A stretch of 54,789 nucleotides of DNA from contig JAFEAB010000063.1 of the NCBI GenBank assembly GCA_018266615.1, positions 1-54,789 of the forward strand, in the 5' to 3' direction. Below are positions 44,615 through 54,061 of this stretch, in pieces. Source of the stretch: Bacteroidota bacterium. Lineage in GTDB: Bacteria; Bacteroidota; Bacteroidia; Chitinophagales; Chitinophagaceae. Numbering within the stretch: the first letter of the stretch is position 1; every line of letters begins with the position of its first letter. The notes below the pieces were generated by a model. It saw only the letters and a program-made list of their open reading frames with translations, had not been told where the DNA came from and searched no databases. Made by a program: the position numbers and the translations under genes.

Positions 44615-44809
44615 CGTTATCCAGGTGAATTTATTTTTTCATATTCTAAATTCAATCCGATATCCAAACAATCCATGGGCTGATGAAGACGGCTGATATT
44701 AATTATTACAAGGTTACACCCGTTTAAACAGGGTAATATAAAATGTTATTTCCCAATTATGGTATTAGGATGTTCCTGAAACCGGAGAGAGGTTGGTGCC
44801 TATAAAATA

Positions 44810-46144
44810 TTACCATTTTGAGGCGCTCTGTAAAACTATCCGAAATATTCCCGTTTCATCAATGAATCCATTTCTAAATTCAATAGCCTCTCCTTTTTCA
44901 TCAAATTTCGTAGGCAGACTTACGAACGCCAATTTTGAGACCGGATCAAACCAATTGACAGCAAATGAATTTCCATAGGATCCCTCTTTTCGATATGTCC
45001 CGATCATCCCCTGCCAATAAAAGATGGGAGGAATGCTACGCTTTGTATCAAAATTAATAAAGCCGCAGTAGGCATGTTTCCCAAATTCACTGGCATTAAA
45101 CCATAATATGGAATTATCTTCTTCGGGGCTGTTTGTTTGCATCCCGATCGGAAAAATAGATCCGCCAATGCCGCCTATAAGAAATTTGTTATATTTTTTA
45201 ACATCCACATGATGCGCTGCTAATAAATTCTTTAAGGGAGTCATTTTCCAATTGCTGTCAAATAATTCCACCCCTTCATTTGAATATCCAATAACAAACC
45301 TGTTTTTAATAAAAGGACCCTGGGGAATATTCTTCCCGCCAGCTACGGAGCGTTTAACCTTCCTGACCATGACTCCGCTATTATTGAAATATGCATAATC
45401 AAATTCATTCTTATCCCTGGGTTCAATAACAGTATGATTATTCAAGAATGGTTTTGGCGGTTTGCTAAACTGAAATGGGAGCACCATATCACCCTGCCTA
45501 TTGACCGCTCCATACACAATTTGGTTAACCTCATTCTTTTTTGCTACGATTCCGATCCCGTTTGAAAAAGGACTTGCCCAAAAGAATGTCCCTGGTATCT
45601 CTTTATTTTCATTGAGATTCCAATATACAGATGCTCCCGATTTATTTTCAATACCAATCCCTTCTCTTATTCCGGTAAGCAATTTAGGAGAACTGATTGT
45701 TTCACTATTCGGAAATACATATAAATAATCCTGACTTTTAGTCTTAAAAACGGCACAATCATAAGAACTATTATCTACTAAACCGGAAACGGATTTATTC
45801 AATAAATTCACTAATCGTTCCCCTTTATTGTTGATGAGTGCCGATACGGGTTTTCCGTTGTCATCTATCCCGTTTATCATGAATAGCCCGTTTGCCGGGG
45901 CAGAAACCTGCTCAACAATTATTTCAGAAAAAGGAATAATAAATTTGCCTTCTTTGTTTATTAGCGCCCTTTTTGTTCCTTTTTGTATAACGGCAACGCC
46001 ACCACTAAAAGGATACAATGCTTTTGCATCCAGATATACCGCGTCCTTGGCCACCTCTCCCGGAGCCGTTTGGGCCAACGAGAAATTAATATTTGCAGTA
46101 ATTAGGCATATTAAAAATGTGGTTTGTGCATTTTTCGTAAACAT
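44810..46144 (-). CDS. Secreted WG-repeat-like protein
   Basis: 444 residues with a signal peptide (about 1-24, ending NFSLAQ). WG/KWG-type beta repeats are visible: FSGGVAVIQKGTKRALINKEG-KFIIPF near the N-terminus and FSNGIGIVAKKN...YGAVNRQGDMVLPF in the middle, with degenerate copies between (ALINNKGERLVNLL; CGFINFDTKRSIPPIF). Such repeats form propeller- or ladder-like surfaces of unknown binding partner. It is not obviously linked to any neighbour. Confidence 0.75.
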   Translation of the reverse strand: MFTKNAQTTFLICLITANINFSLAQTAPGEVAKDAVYLDAKALYPFSGGVAVIQKGTKRALINKEGKFIIPFSEIIVEQVSAPANGLFMINGIDDNGKPVSALINNKGERLVNLLNKSVSGLVDNSSYDCAVFKTKSQDYLYVFPNSETISSPKLLTGIREGIGIENKSGASVYWNLNENKEIPGTFFWASPFSNGIGIVAKKNEVNQIVYGAVNRQGDMVLPFQFSKPPKPFLNNHTVIEPRDKNEFDYAYFNNSGVMVRKVKRSVAGGKNIPQGPFIKNRFVIGYSNEGVELFDSNWKMTPLKNLLAAHHVDVKKYNKFLIGGIGGSIFPIGMQTNSPEEDNSILWFNASEFGKHAYCGFINFDTKRSIPPIFYWQGMIGTYRKEGSYGNSFAVNWFDPVSKLAFVSLPTKFDEKGEAIEFRNGFIDETGIFRIVLQSASKW

Positions 46145-46467
46145 GGAGCAAATTTTTGAATATTAAATTAAGATATATTTATATTTGTTTTTCCACATTT
46201 TTTATACCGGGAATTCTGCTCAAATGGTAAAACCTCAAATTCTTAGGGTCTTTCAATAAAATGGGTTTTGTGGAAAAGGGCTTTATCGAAAAGCTGAAAA
46301 AGCTGTTTTCTATCGGTTAGAGATAGGTAAAAGCAATCAATCTGGCGCTCTAAATTGCCATTCCACTGAAGAATTGTCGCATGAACTGCAAATGGCACTG
46401 TCATTGCCATATATTCATACCCATTTAAAATTTCTTTCTTTTATTTGCGACTTATCCCAAAATACGA
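46145..46467. other. Divergent intergenic region before lon
   Basis: 323 bases between the WG-repeat gene (-) and lon (+). It should contain both promoters. A near-match TTTATTTG lies 21 bases before the lon ATG. No ORF, RNA or strong repeat was recognised. Confidence 0.5.
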
Positions 46468-48885
46468 ATGACAAATAAGCTTTATTTGAATAACACCGAA
46501 GAAGAACTTGAGTTTATGCCCATGATCCCGTTGAATGATGATGAGGATGATGGCACTGATAACCAACAGGTTCCGGACACAATCCCCATTCTTGCCCTGC
46601 GCAATACCGTCCTTTTTCCCGGTGTGGTTATTCCCATTACCGTAGGGAGGGATAAAAGCATTAAAGCTGTTTCAGATGCCTATAAAGGAGATAAACTGGT
46701 AGGTGTGGTAGCCCAGAAGGATAGTAATATTGAGGAGCCTTCCGTTGCCGATTTACAAGATATAGGCACCCTCGCCCGCATTGTAAAACTGATTAAAATG
46801 CCGGATGGGGGTACCACCATCATTATACAGGGGAAACGGCGGTTAAAAATTGAGGAAATTGTTTCAGAAGACCCCTATTTTAAAGCAAGGGTAAAGATCC
46901 TGGAAGAAACCCCAAAAAAGGGCGATCCCGATTTTGATGCGATGGTAAGCAGCATTAAAGACCTTGCCAGTCAGATTGTGGGCCTCTCCCCCAACCTTCC
47001 CAGCGAAGCAGCCATCATCCTAAAGAATATTGAAAATCCTTCCTTCCTTATTCATTTTGTAAGCAGCAACCTGAGTAGCGATATTAAACAAAAACAACAG
47101 CTCCTCGAGATAAATGATCTGAAAGCAAGGGCCGAACTTTTATTGAGCCTGCTGCACACAGAACTGCAATATGTTGAACTCAAAAACAAGGTAACTTCTA
47201 AAACCCGTGCTGAGTTAGATAAACAGCAACGCGAATATTTCCTTCAGCAGCAAATGAAAGCCATCAAGGATGAACTAGGTGGGGAAAATTCTGCCGAAGT
47301 GAAGGAAATGATGAAGCGCGCCGAAAATAAAAAATGGCCGAAAGCTGCAAAGGAAATGTTTACCAAGGGTATTGAGAAGTTGGAGCGTATGCATCCATCC
47401 ACACCCGATTATTCGGTGGTTTATAATCACCTTGACTTAATGCTCGACCTCCCCTGGGAAGAGTTTACCGAAGACTCCTACGATTTAAAAAAAGCCAAAA
47501 AGATTTTGGACCACGACCATTATGGCATGAACAAAATCAAGGAACGTATTCTGGAATACCTCGCCGTTCTAAAACTTAAGGGCGATATGAAAAGCCCCAT
47601 CCTTTGTTTTGTAGGCCCTCCGGGGATCGGGAAAACCAGTCTTGGAAAGAGTATTGCTTCGGCCATTGCCCGAAAATATGTACGGGTAAGCCTGGGAGGC
47701 TTACACGATGAAAGTGAAATCAGGGGACACCGCAAAACCTATATTGGGGCAATGCCGGGACGAATATTGCAGTCGTTGCGTAAAGTAAAATCGGGAAACC
47801 CGGTAATGATTTTGGATGAAATAGATAAAATTGGGCAGGATCATCGCGGCGATCCCTCTTCTGCCCTGTTGGAAGTGTTGGATCCGGAACAGAACAATAC
47901 ATTTTACGATAATTATCTCGAACTGGAATATGACCTAAGTAAAGTACTATTTATTGCTACTGCCAATTCGCTATCCAGCATTCAACCGGCGTTAAGAGAC
48001 CGGCTTGAAATTATTGAACTTAGCGGTTATGCCATTGAAGAAAAAATTGAAATTGCAAAAACACACCTGGTTCCCAAGCAAAAAGAAATGCACGGACTGG
48101 TTCAGGGGAATGGTACAAAAATCCCATCCTTTAAAATGAGTGATGCGGTTTTGGAAAAGATAATCGCCGATTATACGCGCGAAAGCGGAGTGAGAGAATT
48201 GGACCGCCAATTAGCCAGTATCATGCGCTACCAGGCAAAAGAAATGGTATTAAAAGGAAAGCTTAAACCCACCTTAACTGCAAACGACATAGAAAAAATA
48301 CTCGGAAAGCCAAAATACAATAATGAGCTTTACAAAACAGCCAGCATGCCCGGTGTGGCTGTTGGGCTCGCCTGGACTTATGTGGGCGGTGATATTTTAT
48401 TTATTGAAGCCCAGCTTAGTGATGGCAAAGGCGAATTAAAACTTACGGGTAACCTGGGAAATGTGATGAAAGAAAGCGCCGCAACCGCCTATAGCTGGCT
48501 TGCCGGCAACGCAAAAAAACTAGGTATCGATCCCGAGTTGTTTAACCGGAAAAATGTGCATATCCATATTCCGGAGGGCGCCGTACCCAAAGATGGCCCC
48601 AGTGCCGGCATTACCATGATGACGGCTCTGGCAAGCGCATACTCCGGAAAAAAAATTAAGCCCTATCTCGCAATGACAGGCGAGATCACCTTGCGCGGCC
48701 AGGTACTTCCGGTGGGAGGTATTAAAGAAAAAGTGCTGGCGGCCAAACGATCCGGGATCCGGGAAATCATTATGTGCTGGATGAATGAAAAGGATGTATT
48801 GGATATTAATCCTCAATTTATTAAGGGAATAAAATTCCATTATGTGAAATCACTTACCCAGGTACTGGATATAGCCCTTGGATAA
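46468..48885 (+). CDS. lon: ATP-dependent endopeptidase Lon
   Basis: 805 residues. An acidic N-terminal extension precedes the LON substrate-binding domain (about 38-230, starting [16 protein letters not shown]), a coiled-coil region ([18 protein letters not shown]), the AAA+ domain with Walker [10 protein letters not shown] at about 383-391 and Walker [10 protein letters not shown], and the C-terminal protease domain with catalytic Ser712 in KDGPSAG and Lys755 in GGIKEK (spacing 43 as in E. coli). It degrades misfolded and regulatory proteins in the cytoplasm. A good terminator follows. Single-gene unit. Confidence 0.97.
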   Translation: MTNKLYLNNTEEELEFMPMIPLNDDEDDGTDNQQVPDTIPILALRNTVLFPGVVIPITVGRDKSIKAVSDAYKGDKLVGVVAQKDSNIEEPSVADLQDIGTLARIVKLIKMPDGGTTIIIQGKRRLKIEEIVSEDPYFKARVKILEETPKKGDPDFDAMVSSIKDLASQIVGLSPNLPSEAAIILKNIENPSFLIHFVSSNLSSDIKQKQQLLEINDLKARAELLLSLLHTELQYVELKNKVTSKTRAELDKQQREYFLQQQMKAIKDELGGENSAEVKEMMKRAENKKWPKAAKEMFTKGIEKLERMHPSTPDYSVVYNHLDLMLDLPWEEFTEDSYDLKKAKKILDHDHYGMNKIKERILEYLAVLKLKGDMKSPILCFVGPPGIGKTSLGKSIASAIARKYVRVSLGGLHDESEIRGHRKTYIGAMPGRILQSLRKVKSGNPVMILDEIDKIGQDHRGDPSSALLEVLDPEQNNTFYDNYLELEYDLSKVLFIATANSLSSIQPALRDRLEIIELSGYAIEEKIEIAKTHLVPKQKEMHGLVQGNGTKIPSFKMSDAVLEKIIADYTRESGVRELDRQLASIMRYQAKEMVLKGKLKPTLTANDIEKILGKPKYNNELYKTASMPGVAVGLAWTYVGGDILFIEAQLSDGKGELKLTGNLGNVMKESAATAYSWLAGNAKKLGIDPELFNRKNVHIHIPEGAVPKDGPSAGITMMTALASAYSGKKIKPYLAMTGEITLRGQVLPVGGIKEKVLAAKRSGIREIIMCWMNEKDVLDINPQFIKGIKFHYVKSLTQVLDIALG

Positions 48886-48915
48886 ATTTTGAATTTTCCT
48901 CCCTTAGCTGTTTTG

Positions 48916-48945
48916 TGGGCAACTAACTGGTTGCCCATTCTTATT
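48916..48945 (+). terminator. Rho-independent terminator after lon
   Basis: The stem GGGCAAC/GTTGCCC (48917-48923 with 48930-48936, extended by T-A) and the loop TAACTG are followed by the T-rich tract TTCTTATTCTT. Confidence 0.75.
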
Positions 48946-49017
48946 CTTCATTCCCTATTTCAATATCTTTTTAACGGAGTTGTTAAAAACGGCTGTTCAT
49001 TTTGCCAATTAAACCCA

Positions 49018-49025
49018 TAATTTTG
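49018..49025 (+). promoter_or_regulatory. Promoter -7 element upstream of the NDK-like gene
   Basis: TAATTTTG is an exact TAnnTTTG element 19 bases before the ATG at 49045, giving an inferred leader of about 15 nt. Confidence 0.45.
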
Positions 49026-49044
49026 CGAAAATTTTTAAAGCAAA

Positions 49045-50064
49045 ATGGTAGCTACAAACAACTTTACTGAAATCATTTCAGCCTCCGTTAAGAAGGCACA
49101 ACAGGGAGACCTGGAATTTGAAGAAATTTATTCAAACTCCGAATCACCGGTTGGGAAAAATGAATTCCTGTTTTTCCTTAAGCCGGAAATCACCCTCGCT
49201 TCCGATAAAATAAACCTTCGGAGCATATTAAATCTGGTTCAGAAAAAGATTGAAACATTTGGGTTAACCATCCACAACATCAAAATACTTTCAGCAAAAT
49301 ACCTGGATGAATATAATATCATTGCCCAGCATTACGGAGTGATTAACAAAATTTCCACGCATGCTGTACAGGGAATGTCGGAATCGGCTAAAGAGAAATT
49401 TAAAGAACTTTATGGATCGGCGATAACCGAATTAAATGTGTTGGGCGGTTCTGAATTTTTAGCCAGGAATAATAACTTTAACGCCTACTCGCTCGACTAT
49501 CTCTGGCAAAACCTTGAAAATAAAAAACTGGCTGGTGGTACCTATTGTGAAAAAGTGAAAATAGATGATGAATTTGTTTACCTCGTTAACGGTTTCCATC
49601 CCCGGCAATTAAAACATTTCACCGAAAAAGGCAGATCTATCATTGTAATGACTTTATCGGGTGATATTGCGTGGAGCGATGCCCGTAGCAATTTTATTGG
49701 AGCCACCGATCCCACAAAAGCAAATCCCGGCAGCCTGCGCAGAGAATTCCTGGAACAAAAAGAGGCCCTTGGGTTGGCAGAAGTATCCCAAGGGGTTAAC
49801 GGAGTGCATCTTTCTGCCGGACCGGTAGAAGCCCTGGTGGAATTGAAAAGGTACAACTCGAACTTTTCAGATAATAATTCCATTACAGATTTTTCGGATT
49901 TCTCATTTGGAAAAACACTGAAAGAAAATTTCAATAAAGAACAATTTGATCAAATTGTAAACAATATAAACGTAACAAAAGATGGAAAATCGGTTTCCAT
50001 TTTCGACCTGACCGAGGAAAAAGATGCAGTTGATGCCATTGAAATTTTGAAACAGGTTCTTTAG
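49045..50064 (+). CDS. Divergent nucleoside-diphosphate-kinase-like protein, enlarged
   Basis: 339 residues, more than twice the length of ordinary NDK. The N-terminal part (about 36-110) matches the NDK first half (NEFLFFLKPEI; LVQKKIETFGLTIHNIKILSAKYL; IIAQHYGVI). A central insert of about 100 residues follows. NDK-like features return with FIGATDPTKANPGSLRREF and NGVHLSAGPVEALVELKRY, where His255 occupies the place of the phosphohistidine in the NDK NxxHgSDs motif. The following Gly-Ser-Asp is replaced by Leu-Ser-Ala. It may be a phosphotransferase of altered specificity. Strong terminator downstream; monocistronic. Confidence 0.7.
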   Translation: MVATNNFTEIISASVKKAQQGDLEFEEIYSNSESPVGKNEFLFFLKPEITLASDKINLRSILNLVQKKIETFGLTIHNIKILSAKYLDEYNIIAQHYGVINKISTHAVQGMSESAKEKFKELYGSAITELNVLGGSEFLARNNNFNAYSLDYLWQNLENKKLAGGTYCEKVKIDDEFVYLVNGFHPRQLKHFTEKGRSIIVMTLSGDIAWSDARSNFIGATDPTKANPGSLRREFLEQKEALGLAEVSQGVNGVHLSAGPVEALVELKRYNSNFSDNNSITDFSDFSFGKTLKENFNKEQFDQIVNNINVTKDGKSVSIFDLTEEKDAVDAIEILKQVL

Positions 50065-50088
50065 TAAATCTTTAAAGTATTCCATTTC

Positions 50089-50124
50089 CCCCGGCAATGA
50101 ATTATTTGCCGGGGATTTTTTTTT
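50089..50124 (+). terminator. Strong rho-independent terminator
   Basis: The perfect stem CCCCGGCAA/TTGCCGGGG (50089-50097 with 50106-50114) and an 8-nt loop are followed by A and nine T. It lies 25 bases after the NDK-like stop. The rest of the gap to 50356 shows nothing recognisable. Confidence 0.92.
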
Positions 50125-50356
50125 ACAATATGCCGGCCAGAAAATGCGATAGCAAAAATTGGCGTGGCTAATAATTTCCTTTCACCTGTTAGAAATACTA
50201 ACACATACCTTTGCATTCAGATGCCCGCAAAAAATCTAACCCTGCCGGAAATGGATTGTTTGCGCTCGTTTCTTCCAAAGGATTTCATAATTCTTTAAAT
50301 TGTATTTTGATTATCCGTTTCCATAAAAAAATGTTTCCCTGAGGTAAATAAAGTGT

Positions 50357-51109
50357 ATGATTACAAAAATTACCTTATTAATTATTGGCTCCATTGTGGG
50401 ATTCTTATCTGGTCTATTGGGGAAGGGCGGCAGCTCCATAACTACCCCTGCCTTACAGATCTTTACCGGGATGAATCCTTTTTACGCGCTTGCATCTCCC
50501 CTCCCCGCCACTCTCCCAACCACCATTTCCGCATCATTAGTTTACCGCAAAAAAGAACTGATTAACCAAAGAGTGGTGGTTTCCTGCATCTTGTTAGGCA
50601 TACCCGCAACCTGGGCAGGATCTTTTTTTAGCCATTGGCTTGGGGGGCATGTATTAATGATTCTTACTGCCATTTTTGTGGCAAGCCTTGGGCTTTCCTT
50701 TTTTATTTTTCCGGATAAGAATAAGGATTCGGGCAATGAGCCAATTCCCTTCTGGAAAATAGCATTGGTAGCACTACCGGTAGGATTTCTTTCTGGTTTA
50801 TTGGCTAACAGTGGTGGCGTAATGTTTGGCCCACTATTTATCCGGTTTTTAAAAATGCCCACGAAGGCAGCCTTGGCATCAAGCCTAATTGTAGCCGCAG
50901 GCTTGTCTATCCCTGGAACAATTGCGCACTGGTATCTCGGTCATATTGACTGGCATGTGGTACTTCTGTTATCCATCAGCTCCATTCCTTTTTCCTACCT
51001 GGGCGCCAACGTAGCTTTGAGGATTAACAACAAATTATTGGAAAGGATTTTTGGCAGCATGTTGATATTATTTGGGAGTTTTGATCTTTGGTATAGCATA
51101 ACCCACTAA
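50357..51109 (+). CDS. TauE/SafE-family membrane transporter
   Basis: 250 residues with eight predicted membrane helices in two repeats. The repeat signatures are VGFLSGLLGKGGSSITTPAL near the N-terminus and VGFLSGLLANSGGVMFGPLF in the middle, the internal duplication typical of TauE/SafE sulfite or organic-anion exporters. The substrate is unknown. It is probably its own transcription unit, with the alpha/beta hydrolase 165 bases downstream. Confidence 0.87.
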   Translation: MITKITLLIIGSIVGFLSGLLGKGGSSITTPALQIFTGMNPFYALASPLPATLPTTISASLVYRKKELINQRVVVSCILLGIPATWAGSFFSHWLGGHVLMILTAIFVASLGLSFFIFPDKNKDSGNEPIPFWKIALVALPVGFLSGLLANSGGVMFGPLFIRFLKMPTKAALASSLIVAAGLSIPGTIAHWYLGHIDWHVVLLLSISSIPFSYLGANVALRINNKLLERIFGSMLILFGSFDLWYSITH

Positions 51110-51274
51110 TAACCAAATTTCTAAAATTCATTCCGTTTCCCTGATCCCTTTTAGGAAGGATTGTAAAGCGCTAAATAAATATGGATCTTTCGGAATGCCA
51201 GGCCCCATTTCTACTAAATTTATACAAATATTTTACCCCTAATTTCAAACTCACATAAACAAAATATACAGCAT

Positions 51275-52084
51275 TTGAAACTTGCCATATTAATTATCCT
51301 AATTTCCATTTTTGTACCGGGCATTCAGGTAAGAGCCCAATCCAACGAAATATATGGAAACAATTCTTCCCATGCAAAAAGGATATTTTCCAGAGGTGTA
51401 AATTTTTATATCGAAGAGTATGGGAAAGGAGACCCTGTAATTTTACTTCACGGCAATGGGGGGAATATTTCCTCCTTTACTTCCGTCATTCCTTTGTTGG
51501 AGAAACAATTCCGTGTTATAGCTATTGATAGCCGGGCACATGGAAAATCAATAGACAATGGCGATTCCCTGAGTTTCGAAATGATGGCCGATGATGTATC
51601 TGCCATTATTGATTCATTGAAATTTAAAAAGGTTTTCTTAATTGGATGGAGCGATGGTGGGATAGTAGGTATTGAGATGGCATTAAGACATCCAGAGCAA
51701 CTAAGAAAAATTGCCGTTACCGGGGCCAACCTTTGGCCCGATTCAACGGCATTGGAACCTGCTGTTTGGTTGGAATCTGTACAATATTTTCTATCAAATC
51801 AGGCAAAAAAGCGAACAACTCCCAAAGAAAAAAATGATTGGAAAATATTCTTATTGGATTATTACCAGCCTAACATCACACTGAAAGAAATATCTCAGAT
51901 TACGACTCCATCGCTGATCATCGCAGGGGATCATGACCTTATAAGAATAGGGCATACCGTTCAAATCTTTCAAAATATACCCCAAGCAGGTTTATGGATA
52001 GTCCCCTTCTCGGGCCATGGCACATTAATTGAACATCCAAAAGAATTCTGTGAAGCGATCACTTCATTTTTTTACAGAAAATAA
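51275..52084 (+). CDS. Secreted alpha/beta hydrolase
   Basis: 269 residues with a signal peptide (about 1-21, ending IQVRAQ). The alpha/beta-hydrolase fold is complete: oxyanion-hole HGNGG, nucleophile elbow GWSDGG with Ser at about residue 126, acid AGDHD, and catalytic His in FSGHGTLIEHP. The substrate is not predictable. The start is TTG 51275: MKLAILIILIS follows directly and no in-frame ATG precedes it. Downstream is tRNA-Lys on the opposite strand. Confidence 0.88.
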   Translation: MKLAILIILISIFVPGIQVRAQSNEIYGNNSSHAKRIFSRGVNFYIEEYGKGDPVILLHGNGGNISSFTSVIPLLEKQFRVIAIDSRAHGKSIDNGDSLSFEMMADDVSAIIDSLKFKKVFLIGWSDGGIVGIEMALRHPEQLRKIAVTGANLWPDSTALEPAVWLESVQYFLSNQAKKRTTPKEKNDWKIFLLDYYQPNITLKEISQITTPSLIIAGDHDLIRIGHTVQIFQNIPQAGLWIVPFSGHGTLIEHPKEFCEAITSFFYRK

Positions 52085-52155
52085 GGGAGGTAAACCCACA
52101 CAATGAAAAATAAATTGGGGCAAAAATAAAACAGCCCCCATTCGGAGGCTGATTG

Positions 52156-52228
52156 TGATCTGGCTGGGACTCGAACCCAGGACCCATACATTAAAAGTGT
52201 ATTGCTCTACCAACTGAGCTACCAAATC
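52156..52228 (-). tRNA. tRNA-Lys (anticodon UUU)
   Basis: On the minus strand the acceptor stem GATTTGG/CCAGATC, the D-arm GCTC-AGTTGGTA-GAGC, the anticodon arm ATACA-CTTTTAA-TGTAT with anticodon TTT and the T-arm CTGGG-TTCGAGT-CCCAG fold fully. 73 nt, no encoded CCA. Confidence 0.96.
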
Positions 52229-52329
52229 TCCTACCCTTTTTTGAAGGGAGTGCAAAAATAAGGCAAATTGGCAATACAGCAAATATTTTTCAGAAAGATT
52301 CTGTGCTCCATCACAATCAATATGAATTG

Positions 52330-52361
52330 TTTGTGAAGGCTAATCTGCTCCCCTATTTTTG
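52330..52361 (+). promoter_or_regulatory. Promoter of the SDR gene with both elements
   Basis: TTTG (52330-52333), a 20-base spacer and TATTTTTG (52354-52361) form the full Bacteroidota promoter. It ends 16 bases before the ATG at 52377, implying a leader of about 11 nt. It is the best two-element promoter in the window. Confidence 0.6.
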
Positions 52362-52376
52362 CCGGGAATTTCTATT

Positions 52377-53186
52377 ATGTTCAATTTTTTTAAAGATAAA
52401 ATAGTGGCCATTACCGGTGGAAGCGATGGCATTGGGAGGGCGCTGATTGAAAAGCTGATACCGGCAGGTGCCAGGGTAAGTACCTGTGCCCGTAACCAGG
52501 ATAAGTTATACGACCTGCAGGTAAAGTTTCCCGGAACACAGCTTCATACACTCGTGGCAGATGTAAGTAATAAAAACGACTGTTCCCGTTTTATAGAAAC
52601 AACCATTCAGCAATTCGGCAGCATAGATATCCTCATAAACAATGCAGGTGTATCTATGAGATCCCTTTTGCAGGATACAGATGTTGAGGTGATCCGAAAG
52701 GTGATGGATATTAATTTCTTTGGAACGGTGTATTGCACCAAATTCGCCTTGAATCATATTATAAAAAATAAGGGCTCCATTGTAGCTATTTCCTCCATTG
52801 CAGGATACAGGGGTTTGCCCGGAAGAAGCGGGTATTCGGCAAGTAAATTTGCAGTTAACGGTTGGATGGAGGCCATTCGAACTGAATTATCGGAAGAAGG
52901 GGTTAATGTGCTCTGGATCAGCCCGGGGTTCACCCGCAGCAATATTCGGAATGCCGCCCTGAATGCGGAAGGGGAAGCCCGGGGAGATACTCCCCTGAAC
53001 GAATCGGAACTGATGAGCCCGGAAGAATGTGCCGGCCATATCCTTACCGCCATTGAAAAAAGAAAGCGAACTTTGATTCTCACTTATAAAGGGAAACAAA
53101 CGGTGTTTTTGAATAAATTTTTTCCTTCACTAACGGATAAGCTAACACGAAATTTCTTTTTTAAAAACGGGAAATTGATAAAATAA
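52377..53186 (+). CDS. Short-chain dehydrogenase/reductase
   Basis: 269 residues, classical SDR. The cofactor motif is AITGGSDGIGRAL (TGxxxGxG), then NNAG, the catalytic Ser in AISSIAG and the YSASK active-site pair at about 156-160, followed by the PG motif ISPGFTRSNIRN. Arg in TCARNQ suggests NADP(H) use. The C-terminal 40 residues are basic and hydrophobic (LNKFFPSLTDKL), which may attach it to membrane. Substrate unknown. ATG 52377 is preferred to a TTG at 52359, which lies inside the promoter element. Confidence 0.92.
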   Translation: MFNFFKDKIVAITGGSDGIGRALIEKLIPAGARVSTCARNQDKLYDLQVKFPGTQLHTLVADVSNKNDCSRFIETTIQQFGSIDILINNAGVSMRSLLQDTDVEVIRKVMDINFFGTVYCTKFALNHIIKNKGSIVAISSIAGYRGLPGRSGYSASKFAVNGWMEAIRTELSEEGVNVLWISPGFTRSNIRNAALNAEGEARGDTPLNESELMSPEECAGHILTAIEKRKRTLILTYKGKQTVFLNKFFPSLTDKLTRNFFFKNGKLIK

Positions 53187-53218
53187 TTGCAATTTCACGA
53201 AGCGGATTCGAAGCATTC

Positions 53219-54052
53219 ATGGCCATAATTACAATTACAACGGATATAGGTGACCAGGACTTCCTGGCAGGGGCTATTAAGGGTACCATATTGCAGGCAA
53301 ACCCCGATTTCAGGATGGTGGAAATTACCCACTATATTTCCCGGTTTAATTACCCACAGGCGGCTTATATAATACGCAATTCCATACGCCACTTTCCGAA
53401 AGGCACTTTCCACCTCGTGCTCGTAAACCTTTTTGATGAAAGACCAGGCCACCTGTTGCTTGCAAACTATAACGGCCAGGTAATTGGTTGCGCCGATAAC
53501 GGTCTCCTGCCCATGATCCTGGATGGAAATAACCCGGAAGCGGTAGCCCTCCCCCTTCCTGATTCACTCCCCAAAAATGTCTTAACCATCACCAACTTCA
53601 TTGCCAATTCCTTTAATGAAATAATAAAAGGGGAAAAAACCGATTCGCTGGGCAAACGGGTAGTCCCAAAATCTAAAGGGACTTTCCAGGTATTTGAAAA
53701 GAATGACAATCTGGATGGCCAGGTAATTTTTATTGATAATTTTGAAAATGTGGTGGTTAATATTACCCGGGAAGAATTTGAGGCAAAGAGAAAAGGCCGG
53801 AAGTTTAATATTATTTTGAAAGGGAAAGAGGTTATTGACAAGATTTGTGAAACGTATGCGGATGTACCTGAGGGTGAAAAATTAGCCCTGTTTAATTCCG
53901 GTGGATACCTCGAAATCGCCATTAACAAGGGAAATGCAGCGGGCCTCCTGGGATTGGAAATCTTTACTGAAAAACAAATTCAACACCTGGAGCAAACAAC
54001 CCGGCAAAAAAATTTGTTATATCAAACTGTTCAAATACACTTTACCGACTAA
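53219..54052 (+). CDS. SAM hydroxide adenosyltransferase (DUF62 family)
   Basis: 277 residues with the two-domain DUF62/fluorinase-superfamily layout. The N-terminal domain has TLTTDIGD-like TITTDIGDQDFLAGAIKG, VEITHYISRFNYPQAAYI and ADNGLLPMI; the C-terminal beta barrel has GQVIFIDNFENVVVNIT and ALFNSGGYLEIAINKGNAAGLLG. Members hydrolyse SAM to adenosine and methionine; the halogenase-specific loop is not evident. It follows the SDR gene by 32 bases and is likely cotranscribed. Along with ahcY it acts on SAM-cycle metabolites. Confidence 0.88.
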   Translation: MAIITITTDIGDQDFLAGAIKGTILQANPDFRMVEITHYISRFNYPQAAYIIRNSIRHFPKGTFHLVLVNLFDERPGHLLLANYNGQVIGCADNGLLPMILDGNNPEAVALPLPDSLPKNVLTITNFIANSFNEIIKGEKTDSLGKRVVPKSKGTFQVFEKNDNLDGQVIFIDNFENVVVNITREEFEAKRKGRKFNIILKGKEVIDKICETYADVPEGEKLALFNSGGYLEIAINKGNAAGLLGLEIFTEKQIQHLEQTTRQKNLLYQTVQIHFTD

Positions 54053-54061
54053 ATTTTTTTT

